From the NCBI GenBank assembly GCA_030151005.1, contig JASLES010000095.1:1-12004 (forward strand): 12,004 nt of DNA, given 5' to 3'. This document shows, piece after piece, positions 1 to 7,212 of this stretch. The stretch's first letter is position 1, and every line of letters begins with the position of its first letter. The position numbers and the translations under genes are program-made. The stretch comes from Silvimonas sp. (lineage in GTDB: Bacteria > Pseudomonadota > Gammaproteobacteria > Burkholderiales > Chitinibacteraceae). The notes below the pieces were generated by a model. The model had not been told where the DNA came from. It saw only the letters and a program-made list of their open reading frames with translations, and did no database searches.

Positions 1-1
1 G

Positions 2-1162
2 AACCCGAGTGGCCGTTATCTGGGCCCCACCGCAGATCAGCCGCTGAACTGGCAACGCAAAGACTTGATGGCACTGTTGATGGATGAATCCCGTGCCTGC
101 CAGATTGACGAGCGCATTGTCGACTGGGGCGCCAATGTGGATCGGCTGGAAGTGCGCCAGATATATCTCACATCGGGTGGTGGCGCGGTAGAACAACATT
201 ATCGCGCAGTGATCCCGTCGCTCTCGGCCACGGCGTTTGCTGATGGCGATTCGCAAACCCGCAGCCTGGGCGGCCAGTACAACGGTTATTGCCGGCAGGG
301 CGGTATGGAAGTCCTCACGCAGTCTGGCCTGTATGGCGCGGGCAAACGCGTGGCGGATGAAGCGCTGCAATTATTGCTGGCGCCCAACTGCCCCAGCGGC
401 AATATGGATTTGCTGCTGATGCCGTCGCAAATGATGCTGCAAATTCATGAAAGCATCGGCCACCCGCTGGAGCTGGACCGTATTCTGGGTGACGAGCGCA
501 ACTATGCAGGCACCAGCTTTGTGTCGCTGGATATGTTTGGCGAATACCGTTATGGCTCGCCGCTCCTGAACGTGACCTACGACCCGTCCCGCAGCAACGA
601 ATTTGCGGCATATGGTTGGGATGACGATGGTAACGCGGCTGAAAAAGCGTTCCTGATCCGCGATGGTGTGCTGGAACGTCCGCTCGGTGGCGCTATTAGC
701 CAGGCGCGTGCAGCGGCTGAAGGCAAGCCGGTACAAGGCGTGGCCAACAGCCGCTCCAGCAACTGGAATCGCGCACCGATCGACCGCATGGCCAACTTGA
801 ATGTGGAAGCCGGCGACAAAACGCTGGATGAACTGATTGGCGGCATTGAGCGCGGCGTATTGATGGACACCAATGTGTCCTGGTCGATTGATGATTCGCG
901 CAACAAGTTCCAGTTCAGTTGCGAATGGGGCCAGCTGATTGAAAACGGCCAGCTCAAGGGCGTGGTCAAGAACCCCGGTTATCGCGGGATTTCTGCCACC
1001 TTCTGGCGTGCGCTCAAAGCAGTGGGCAACGGCTCGACGGACGACGTCATGGGCACGCCCTATTGCGGCAAGGGTGAACCCAATCAGGTGATCCGCGTGG
1101 GGCACGCTTCCCCGGCGTGTGTGTTTGGCAATATCGACGTGTTCGGGGGAGAGGGCGCATGA
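2..1162 (+). CDS. TldD-family metallopeptidase, 5' end cut by window edge
   Basis: Probable zinc metallopeptidase of the TldD/PmbA (PF01523) family. The frame is open from base 2, so the true start lies upstream. The 386 visible residues compare with about 480 for E. coli TldD, so roughly the first 95 are missing. The zinc-binding HExxxH motif is present as HESIGH (visible residues 149-154, bases 446-463). A C-terminal YCGKGE supplies the expected third ligand Cys (visible residue 355, base 1064). In the known family, TldD pairs with TldE, and the heterodimer degrades unfolded peptides that thread into a closed cavity. In E. coli it processes microcin B17 and CcdA. The stop codon overlaps the start of the TldE-like gene, which supports a complex made in fixed proportion. 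The C-terminal region looks diverged from canonical E. coli TldD, so this may be a paralogous TldD/TldE pair. The family is well supported; the substrate is unknown. Confidence 0.9.
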   Translation, partial: NPSGRYLGPTADQPLNWQRKDLMALLMDESRACQIDERIVDWGANVDRLEVRQIYLTSGGGAVEQHYRAVIPSLSATAFADGDSQTRSLGGQYNGYCRQGGMEVLTQSGLYGAGKRVADEALQLLLAPNCPSGNMDLLLMPSQMMLQIHESIGHPLELDRILGDERNYAGTSFVSLDMFGEYRYGSPLLNVTYDPSRSNEFAAYGWDDDGNAAEKAFLIRDGVLERPLGGAISQARAAAEGKPVQGVANSRSSNWNRAPIDRMANLNVEAGDKTLDELIGGIERGVLMDTNVSWSIDDSRNKFQFSCEWGQLIENGQLKGVVKNPGYRGISATFWRALKAVGNGSTDDVMGTPYCGKGEPNQVIRVGHASPACVFGNIDVFGGEGA

Positions 1163-2496
1163 GCCAGCAACAATCACAACAACGCGCGCATTTTTACGCG
1201 CTGGCCGATCATGCCGGTCACCGTTTGCACGCCGGCGAAGGTTACACGCTGTGGCTGGAAGGCGAGACCTCTGACTTTGTGCGCTTCAATCATGGTCTGG
1301 TGCGCCAGGCCGGGCAGGTGGCGCAAGCTTATCTGACCATCCGGCTGGTCCAGGGGCAAAAGCATATCTCGCAAAAGATTGTGCTCTCCGGAAACGCCTC
1401 TGATACCGATACGCTCGATCGCGTGCTGGTTGATCTGCGTGAGGCACTGGCCGATGTAGAAGCAGACCCGCACTTGCTGCTGTCGACCGAAGTGCGCTCG
1501 ACCGAATCTGTCGCGGGCAACCAGTTGCCGGCGGCGCAAGAGATTGTGGCTGACATTACCGATGCGGCCGCCGGGCTGGACCTGGTGGGCATTCTGGCGG
1601 TTGGCCCGGTGTATTACGGCTTTGCCAATCATCTGGGTCAGCGCAACTGGCAAGAAACCGCCAGCTGGAATTTCGACTGGAGTTTGTACTCGCACGGTGA
1701 CAAAGCGGTCAAACGCGGTAGTGCCGGTTTTGTGTGGGATAAACACGCGATCCGTACCGAGATTGAGGCTGCACGGCAACAAGCCGCGTTGCTGGGGCAT
1801 GCCCCCAAATCACTGACGCCAGGTGCCTACCGCGCCTATCTGACTCCCGCCGCACTGGGCGAGATTGTCAGCATGCTCAACTGGGGCGGGTTCTCTGAAA
1901 AGAGTATGCGGACCAAACGCAGCCCCTTGCTGAGACTCCAGGGCAATGCATCGTTCTCTGGTCTCGTGAGCATGCGTGAAGACACGTCTGGTGGCCTTGC
2001 CCCGCGCTTTCAGCAAGAAGGCTTCATCAAGCCTGATCACATCACGCTGATTGATCACGGCAAGCTCGCTGGCAGCCTGATCAGCCCGCGCACCGCGCGT
2101 GAGTACGATATCGCTGGCAACGGGGCAGATGGCTCGGAAGCCGCAGCGTCTTTCAGCATGCTGGGGGGCGAACTGGCACAGGCGGATGTGCTCAAGACCT
2201 TGGGGACGGGCTTGTATGTCAGCAACCTGTGGTATCTGAATTATTCTGACCGCGCCGCTGGCCGCCTGACTGGTATGACCCGCTTTGCCTGCTTCTGGGT
2301 AGAAGACGGCGAGATCGTCGCCCCGCTCAACGTCATGCGTTTTGATGACACGCTGTTCCGTATGCTGGGCAGTGAACTTGAAGCGCTGACGCAAGAGACG
2401 ACCTTTCTGGCGGATGCCGGCAGTTACGGTGGCCGCAGTAGTGCCAGCATGAATTTGCCGGGCGCTTTGTTGCGAGAACTGAAACTGGTGTTGTGA
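1159..2496 (+). CDS. TldE/PmbA-like partner subunit
   Basis: A 445-residue member of the TldD/PmbA family. The ATG at 1159 was chosen because it overlaps the upstream stop (ATGA) and follows a purine-rich GGGGGAGAGG at 1146-1155. An earlier in-frame start at 1117 would add 14 unlike residues and lies inside the upstream gene. The N-terminal half resembles the family's first domain, and the C-terminal half (from about residue 220) has the usual PmbA-type fold region. No HExxxH motif occurs at the position where TldD carries its zinc site. This fits the known division of labour, in which TldE is non-catalytic and completes the peptide tunnel. It is co-transcribed with the TldD-like gene and ends just before a strong terminator. 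No RiPP precursor or toxin/antitoxin gene is visible beside it, so the client is unknown. Confidence 0.87.
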   Translation: MSQQQSQQRAHFYALADHAGHRLHAGEGYTLWLEGETSDFVRFNHGLVRQAGQVAQAYLTIRLVQGQKHISQKIVLSGNASDTDTLDRVLVDLREALADVEADPHLLLSTEVRSTESVAGNQLPAAQEIVADITDAAAGLDLVGILAVGPVYYGFANHLGQRNWQETASWNFDWSLYSHGDKAVKRGSAGFVWDKHAIRTEIEAARQQAALLGHAPKSLTPGAYRAYLTPAALGEIVSMLNWGGFSEKSMRTKRSPLLRLQGNASFSGLVSMREDTSGGLAPRFQQEGFIKPDHITLIDHGKLAGSLISPRTAREYDIAGNGADGSEAAASFSMLGGELAQADVLKTLGTGLYVSNLWYLNYSDRAAGRLTGMTRFACFWVEDGEIVAPLNVMRFDDTLFRMLGSELEALTQETTFLADAGSYGGRSSASMNLPGALLRELKLVL

Positions 2497-2532
2497 CACA
2501 AAAAAGCCCCGCAACTGCGGGGCTTTTTTGTG
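2497..2532. terminator. Symmetric Rho-independent terminator
   Basis: A perfect 16-bp stem (core GCCCCGC/GCGGGGC) closes a 4-nt AACT loop. It is flanked by A6 on the left and T6 on the right, so a U-tract is produced on either strand. It starts right after the TldE-like stop and lies ~70 bp beyond the stop of the convergent alcohol dehydrogenase gene, so it probably ends both transcripts. Confidence 0.93.
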
Positions 2533-2550
2533 TAACGGACTCAATTTCCA

Positions 2551-2584
2551 CATCGTCATTCCCGCGTAGGCGGGAATGACGATG
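2551..2584. repeat. dRS3-like inverted repeat
   Basis: A perfect 15-bp inverted repeat with a GTAG loop lies between two convergent genes. Its core, ATTCCC-N8-GGGAAT (2558-2577), exactly matches the consensus I recall for the Neisseria dRS3 repeat. Related CGTCATTCCCGCG hairpins are common between genes in many proteobacteria. It has no T-tract, so it is more likely an intergenic repeat or mRNA 3'-end stabiliser than a second terminator. Confidence 0.75.
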
Positions 2585-2604
2585 GAAAGATGACAGTCAA
2601 TCAA

Positions 2605-3666
2605 TCAGAACGCCTTTTGCAACGACTTCATATCAATCACAAAGCGGTATTTCACGTCGCTCTTGAGCATGCGCTCGTAGGCATCGTTGATGTTCTGGAT
2701 GTCGATCATCTCAATATCGCTGACGATATTGTGCTCGGCGCAGAAATCCATCATTTCCTGGGTTTCAGCAATCCCGCCAATGCACGAACCAGCCACCTGA
2801 CGACGGCCCAGCACCAGCGGCACAGTCATCAGCGTCGGTTCTACCGGGCCGATCAAGCCAACCAGCACCAGCGTACCGTCGCGCTTGAGCGTGGCGGTGT
2901 ACGGGTTCAGATCGTGCGAGTACGGTACGGTATCGAGGATGAAGTCAAACTGGTTGGCAACGGCTTGCATCTGGCTGGCATCAGTCGACAAAACGACATG
3001 ATCTGCGCCCAGACGACGGGCTTCCACTTCTTTGCCTGGCGAACGGGTGAACAGGGTGACCTCAGCGCCCATGGCCTTGGCAAACTTCAGGCCCATATGA
3101 CCCAGACCGCCCAGACCGACAACTGCAACCTTGCTGCCTTTGCCCACTTTCCAGTGCTTGAGCGGGGAGTAGGTGGTGATGCCGGCACACAAGAGCGGCG
3201 CGGCGGCTTTCGGGTCAATTTTTTCCGAGACGTTCACCACAAACTTGTCGGACACCACAATGCGTTCGGAGTAACCGCCAAACGTCGGCATGCCGTCATG
3301 ACGGTCAATGCCGTTGTAGGTCACGGTAGCGCCTTCTTCACAATATTGCTCCAGACCTTCCCCGCAGGACGGGCAATGCTGGCAGGAATCCACCAGGCAA
3401 CCCACGCCCACCAGATCGCCTTCCTTGAATTTGCTGACACTGGCGCCCACGCTGGTGACGCGCCCGATGATTTCGTGGCCCGGCACCATCGGGTAAATAC
3501 TGTTGTGCCAGTCGTTACGGGCCTGATGCAGATCAGAGTGGCAGACGCCGCAATACAGAATGTCGATGACCACGTCGTTGGCGCGCGGGTCACGGCGGGT
3601 GACCAGCAAAGGGCCCAGCGGCGCGGTGGCCGACGGGGTGGCAAAACTGCGGATATTCAAAGCCAT
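2605..3666 (-). CDS. yahK: Zinc-dependent NAD(P) alcohol dehydrogenase / aldehyde reductase (YahK-like)
   Basis: A cytosolic medium-chain dehydrogenase of 353 residues that should interconvert primary alcohols and aldehydes with NAD(P)H. It is close to E. coli YahK and the cinnamyl-alcohol-dehydrogenase branch, where the physiological role is usually aldehyde reduction. Catalytic zinc ligands are visible at Cys42 (GVCHSD), His64 (PGHE) and Cys160 (LLCAG). The structural zinc site is Cys95, Cys98, Cys101 and Cys109 (CX2CX2CX7C). The Rossmann dinucleotide motif GLGGLG is at 184-189. Length is normal and nothing is missing. The ATG at 3666 has AGGAG (3673-3677) six bases upstream. It is divergent from an AraC_N-type regulator, an arrangement like E. 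coli yqhC/yqhD, which suggests aldehyde-responsive control. The family is certain; the preferred substrate and cofactor are inferred. Confidence 0.93.
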   Translation of the reverse strand: MALNIRSFATPSATAPLGPLLVTRRDPRANDVVIDILYCGVCHSDLHQARNDWHNSIYPMVPGHEIIGRVTSVGASVSKFKEGDLVGVGCLVDSCQHCPSCGEGLEQYCEEGATVTYNGIDRHDGMPTFGGYSERIVVSDKFVVNVSEKIDPKAAAPLLCAGITTYSPLKHWKVGKGSKVAVVGLGGLGHMGLKFAKAMGAEVTLFTRSPGKEVEARRLGADHVVLSTDASQMQAVANQFDFILDTVPYSHDLNPYTATLKRDGTLVLVGLIGPVEPTLMTVPLVLGRRQVAGSCIGGIAETQEMMDFCAEHNIVSDIEMIDIQNINDAYERMLKSDVKYRFVIDMKSLQKAF

Positions 3667-3867
3667 GATGTGCTCCTGTCATGTTGCGGGCGACCCTGCC
3701 GGCAGGCAGGGAAACTGCTGCGTATTATTGGAGAGCGCGCCGTGATCTTGAATGCCCGTTTCTGCGGAACACTTGCCTGATTCTGCTGATTAACACTGCA
3801 ACACCTGTCGCGCGCGCGTATACGCTGATACATTCGTCCAGCCTTGTTTCTTGCTTGTGACAACCTC
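3667..3867. promoter_or_regulatory. Divergent control region with palindromes
   Basis: A 201-bp space between the dehydrogenase and its divergent regulator should hold both promoters. A perfect 12-bp palindrome CCTGCCGGCAGG (3695-3706) sits inside a larger inverted repeat (arms CCCTGCC at 3694-3700 and GGCAGGG at 3705-3711), 29-45 bp upstream of the dehydrogenase start. A 10-bp palindrome GCGTATACGC is at 3816-3825 within a CG-alternating tract. No near-consensus sigma70 promoter was found on either strand, which suits activator-dependent transcription. Which sequence the regulator binds cannot be decided from one copy. Confidence 0.45.
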
Positions 3868-4770
3868 ATGACTGCCAGCGCTTTACCCGTCAATCAACGC
3901 CTGACCGATCTGATCCTGCAATGGCAGCCAGAATACGGCATCAGTGAAACCAGCTTGCCGGGCGTGATGCTGATGCGCGTCAACCAGAACACCCCGCGCG
4001 TACCCGTGTTCTATGAGCCGGGGATTTTTGTCATCGCCCAAGGGCGCAAGGTGGGTTATCTGGGCGAACACTGCTGGCAGTATGACGCGCTCAACTATCT
4101 GGTGATGTCGGTGCCACTGCCGTTTGAGTGTGAGACCCAAATCCACGGCGCCGAGCCGTTTCTGGGGGTGCGTATTCCGGTGGATGTCGGTCTGTTGCGT
4201 GAACTGTTGCTGCAAATGGAAACGCTGCCCGACACATCACCCTCAGAAGCCAGCCCGGATATCCCGATGGCCTCAGTACCGCTGGACGGCACGCTCAACG
4301 ATGCCGTCATCCGCCTGATGCAGTGCCTGCAAAACCCGCTGGAAAGCCACGTGCTAGGCCCACAACTGATTCGCGAGATTGTGTTCCGCGCGCTGCAAGG
4401 CAGCCAGGGGAGTGCATTGCGCGCCGTTGCGGGCCGCCAGGGTAACTTTAGCCGCATGGCCCGGGCGTTGCGGCGCATGCACACTGAATACGCCTCCGCG
4501 CTGGACATCGACACCCTGGCCCAGGAAGCCAATATGAGCGTTTCGGCCTTTCATCACAACTTCAAGGCCATGACATTTACCTCGCCGCTGCAATACCTCA
4601 AACGCGTCCGGCTGCATAAAGCCTTTTTGCTGATGGTGCAGGACGGTCTGAACGTGAGTGCTGCCGCCAACCGTGTGGGCTACGAAAGCCCGTCCCAGTT
4701 CAGCCGGGAGTTCAAACGCTGTTTTGGCCGCAGCCCGGTAGAAGAGGTAGGGGCGGCGCTGGCGCAGTAA
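3868..4770 (+). CDS. AraC-family regulator with AraC_N sensor domain
   Basis: A 300-residue transcription factor. Residues about 15-170 resemble the AraC_N (PF06719) domain found in YqhC-type regulators. Residues about 211-293 form the double helix-turn-helix DNA-binding domain, with the typical second-helix signature VGYESPSQFSREFKRCFG close to the C-terminus. The ATG at 3868 was preferred over an in-frame TTG at 3844, although neither has a clear Shine-Dalgarno sequence. It lies divergent to a YahK-like aldehyde reductase. E. coli YqhC activates the aldehyde reductase gene yqhD in response to reactive aldehydes, so a similar local circuit is a reasonable inference. The methyltransferase 83 bp downstream on the same strand could be co-transcribed, since no terminator is visible between them. 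Family assignment is firm; effector and target are inferred. Confidence 0.9.
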   Translation: MTASALPVNQRLTDLILQWQPEYGISETSLPGVMLMRVNQNTPRVPVFYEPGIFVIAQGRKVGYLGEHCWQYDALNYLVMSVPLPFECETQIHGAEPFLGVRIPVDVGLLRELLLQMETLPDTSPSEASPDIPMASVPLDGTLNDAVIRLMQCLQNPLESHVLGPQLIREIVFRALQGSQGSALRAVAGRQGNFSRMARALRRMHTEYASALDIDTLAQEANMSVSAFHHNFKAMTFTSPLQYLKRVRLHKAFLLMVQDGLNVSAAANRVGYESPSQFSREFKRCFGRSPVEEVGAALAQ

Positions 4771-4853
4771 CGGGTATGCTTGAATGATTGGCGCTCTCCA
4801 TATCACGTCACGTGTGTGGCGGCAGGCCCAACCCTGATTTGGTGAAACAAAGC

Positions 4854-5582
4854 ATGTCCCAGAATATCTACGACAATCCTGATTTTTTTGCCGGTTACGC
4901 CGGGATTCCCCGCCAGGTGCTGGGGCTGGATGGCGCGCCGGAATGGCCGGCTATTCGCACCATGCTGCTGGACGTAAGCGGACAACGGGTGCTTGATCTG
5001 GGTTGCGGTTTTGGCTGGGCGTCGCGCTGGTTGCGTGAGCAAGGGGCAGCCAGCGTGCTGGGGCTTGATCTGTCCCGGAACATGATCGAACGCGCCCGCA
5101 GTACCACCTCAGACGCGGCCATTACCTACCAGATTGCTGATCTCAACACCCTGACGTTGCCTGAGGGCGTGTTTGATCTGGTTTACAGTTCTTTGGCGTT
5201 TCATTACGTGGCTGATTTTGGCCGCCTTGTCGGCACCATTTTTCAGTCGCTGGCCCCTGGTGGCCGGCTGGTGTTTACCATTGAGCACCCGGTATTCATG
5301 GCCAGCGCGCAGGCGGCCTGGATCAAGGATGAGGCCGGTCGTTCCGTGTGGCCGGTGAGTGCGTATGCCGAAGAAGGCGAGCGCCGCACTGACTGGTTTG
5401 TGAACGGTGTACTCAAGTATCACCGTACTCTGGCGAGCACTATCAACACGCTCCTGAACGCGGGTTTTCAGATCCGGCAGATAGATGAGTTTGCTCCGAC
5501 GCCAGCGCAAATAGCGCAGCAGCCGCAACTGGCGATAGAGCGGGAGCGCCCGATGATCCTGATTGTGTCCGCTGCCCGCTAG
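4854..5582 (+). CDS. Class I SAM-dependent methyltransferase
   Basis: A soluble 242-residue Rossmann-fold methyltransferase of the Methyltransf_11/25 type. SAM-binding motif I is VLDLGCGFG (residues 46-54). The acidic residue that binds the SAM ribose is Asp72 in GLDLS, and a FDLVYSSLAFHYV stretch corresponds to motifs around the active site. The start was placed at ATG 4854 (MSQNIYDNPDFF). An in-frame TTG at 4788 would add 22 residues that do not look like the family, and a modest GGTGAA lies upstream of 4854. The acceptor molecule cannot be read from the sequence, since this family includes small-molecule and lipid methylases. It follows the AraC-type regulator on the same strand and converges with the diguanylate cyclase gene, with 10 bp between the stops and no visible terminator. 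Read-through into antisense of that gene is therefore possible. Confidence 0.88.
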   Translation: MSQNIYDNPDFFAGYAGIPRQVLGLDGAPEWPAIRTMLLDVSGQRVLDLGCGFGWASRWLREQGAASVLGLDLSRNMIERARSTTSDAAITYQIADLNTLTLPEGVFDLVYSSLAFHYVADFGRLVGTIFQSLAPGGRLVFTIEHPVFMASAQAAWIKDEAGRSVWPVSAYAEEGERRTDWFVNGVLKYHRTLASTINTLLNAGFQIRQIDEFAPTPAQIAQQPQLAIERERPMILIVSAAR

Positions 5583-5592
5583 CCAAAACCGC

Positions 5593-7212
5593 TTACCCGG
5601 CGGCGCACACCTGATTGCGGCCGCCGTGTTTGGCGCGGTACAGCGCGGTATCCGCACGCGTGAGCAACGAGGCAGCCGCTTCGCCTTCTTGCAGTTCGGC
5701 TGCGCCAATGCTGACGGTCAGGCGTACATCCGGCAGCGACGGCCAGGCGTGCTCGTTGACCGTGGTGCGGATGCGCTCGGCAATCTGCATGGCACCAGCC
5801 AGTTGCAGACCGGGCAGTAACAGGGTGAATTCTTCTCCGCCGTAACGGGCAATGAATTCGTCACTGCGGCAGGCCGTGGCAATCAGATGCACCACGCCTT
5901 TAAGGACCTGATCACCCAGGATATGAGTAAAGCGGTCGTTGATATCCTTGAAGTGATCCAGGTCGATCATCAAGACGGATAGCGGCCAGCCATCGGTGCT
6001 GGATTCTTCATGCAAGCGCGCCAGGCGTTCTTCCAGCGCGCGCCGGTTCCAGGCCCCCGTTAGTGCATCGGTTTGAGCCACGCTGGAGAGCGTCTGGATG
6101 GTTTGCTCGTGCGTTTGCACGCGCGCCAGCAGGCGGTTGTTTTCGTGGCGGGCGCGTTCCAGTTCCATGCGCTGTTCCAGCTTGGCCAGACGTCGCTGAG
6201 TGGCATGTTGCAGCTTTTGTTCGTTCAGCCGCTCCATTTGCGATTCCAGCGCCTGGTGCCAGGCACGGTGGTGATGTAATGCCGCTTCAAACTGGCCATG
6301 CGCCTTGTTGACGAGATATAGCTTGTGATGGATGCGCAAAGTCAGGCTGGGCGCATTCATGATCAGCGCATCGTCCAGCGCCAGATGCAACTGCGCCATG
6401 GCTGCATCGGGCTGGTTCTGGCGTTCCAGCAAGCTAGCCCATGCCACACGCGTGATGATCTCGCCCCATTGCTGGCGTGGCGAACTTTGTTCACATGCGG
6501 CCCGCGCTTCGTCTACCCAGGTTTGGGCAGCAGCAAAATCGCCATTACTGGTGTGGGCCTCGGCGTAATAAGCCGCCAGTTCAATCTGCCAGACCGCTTT
6601 GTTGCGCGCTTTGGGCAAGGCATCGTGGGCAATTTTGAGCGCTACAAATGCGCTGGGAATCTGCTCCAGCCGCAAGAAGTCTGCCGCCAGGCACAGGTAG
6701 GTGGCGCAATAAATGGTCGGGTCGTAAAAGGTGTGGCCGTACTCGGCCGAACGCAGGTGATGCGTCTTGGCGGTTTCAAAATCGCCCAGGGCGAAATGAA
6801 TCTTGCCAATACCCAAATGGCTGCGCACGCATAACGCGGTGTTGCGGGCGGCAATGGCCAGCTCCAGACATTCCACCCAATAACGCATGGCATGATCGAA
6901 ACGGCCTTGCAGCAGCACGCTGTCTGCGGCTTGATCCAGCGCCATGGGCAAGTCTTGTATCAGACGATGGCGACGGGCCGATTCAATGGCGCGTTCCAGC
7001 AGCGGCGTGCCGGTTTCCAGTTGCCCCTGGTACATCAGCGTGAGCGCGTGATAGAGCCGCGCACGGGCCAGCGTGGCATGGCTATGCAATACGGCGGCTT
7101 CTTCCGCAATATTGAGTGCCACGCGGCGGGCTTCTTCCGGCGCGCTCAAGAGCATATCGCTGATGAGATCGAGCTCGGTATCAAGCAAGCGTGAGTGTCC
7201 GCCGTGGCTCAT
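5593..7212 (-). CDS. Helical-repeat (TPR-like) diguanylate cyclase with GGDEF domain
   Basis: A 539-residue, apparently cytosolic protein without signal peptide or membrane segments, predicted to make cyclic di-GMP from two GTP. Residues about 20-320 are alpha-helical TPR-like repeats. A long charged coiled coil spans about 325-375. The GGDEF domain runs from DALTG (382-386) to the end. The active-site motif is intact as GGEEF (458-462), and the metal-binding Asp417 is present in MIDLDHFK. The product-inhibition site usually reads RxxD but here reads RSDE (449-452), so feedback inhibition may be altered. Its ATG overlaps the stop of the upstream paralogue (ATGA), implying translational coupling and probable complex formation. 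The helical repeats are the likely sensory or partner-binding surface. Enzyme class is confident; the signal is unknown. Confidence 0.92.
   Translation of the reverse strand: MSHGGHSRLLDTELDLISDMLLSAPEEARRVALNIAEEAAVLHSHATLARARLYHALTLMYQGQLETGTPLLERAIESARRHRLIQDLPMALDQAADSVLLQGRFDHAMRYWVECLELAIAARNTALCVRSHLGIGKIHFALGDFETAKTHHLRSAEYGHTFYDPTIYCATYLCLAADFLRLEQIPSAFVALKIAHDALPKARNKAVWQIELAAYYAEAHTSNGDFAAAQTWVDEARAACEQSSPRQQWGEIITRVAWASLLERQNQPDAAMAQLHLALDDALIMNAPSLTLRIHHKLYLVNKAHGQFEAALHHHRAWHQALESQMERLNEQKLQHATQRRLAKLEQRMELERARHENNRLLARVQTHEQTIQTLSSVAQTDALTGAWNRRALEERLARLHEESSTDGWPLSVLMIDLDHFKDINDRFTHILGDQVLKGVVHLIATACRSDEFIARYGGEEFTLLLPGLQLAGAMQIAERIRTTVNEHAWPSLPDVRLTVSIGAAELQEGEAAASLLTRADTALYRAKHGGRNQVCAAG

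Noticed and set aside
371..1177. A long minus-strand frame across the TldD-like gene.
   Set aside because: It is antisense to a gene with an intact HExxxH site and has no recognisable domain.
2590..3780. A 396-codon open frame on the + strand over the alcohol dehydrogenase gene.
   Set aside because: It overlaps a complete YahK-like gene, starts inside intergenic sequence near the terminator, and has the composition of a shadow frame.
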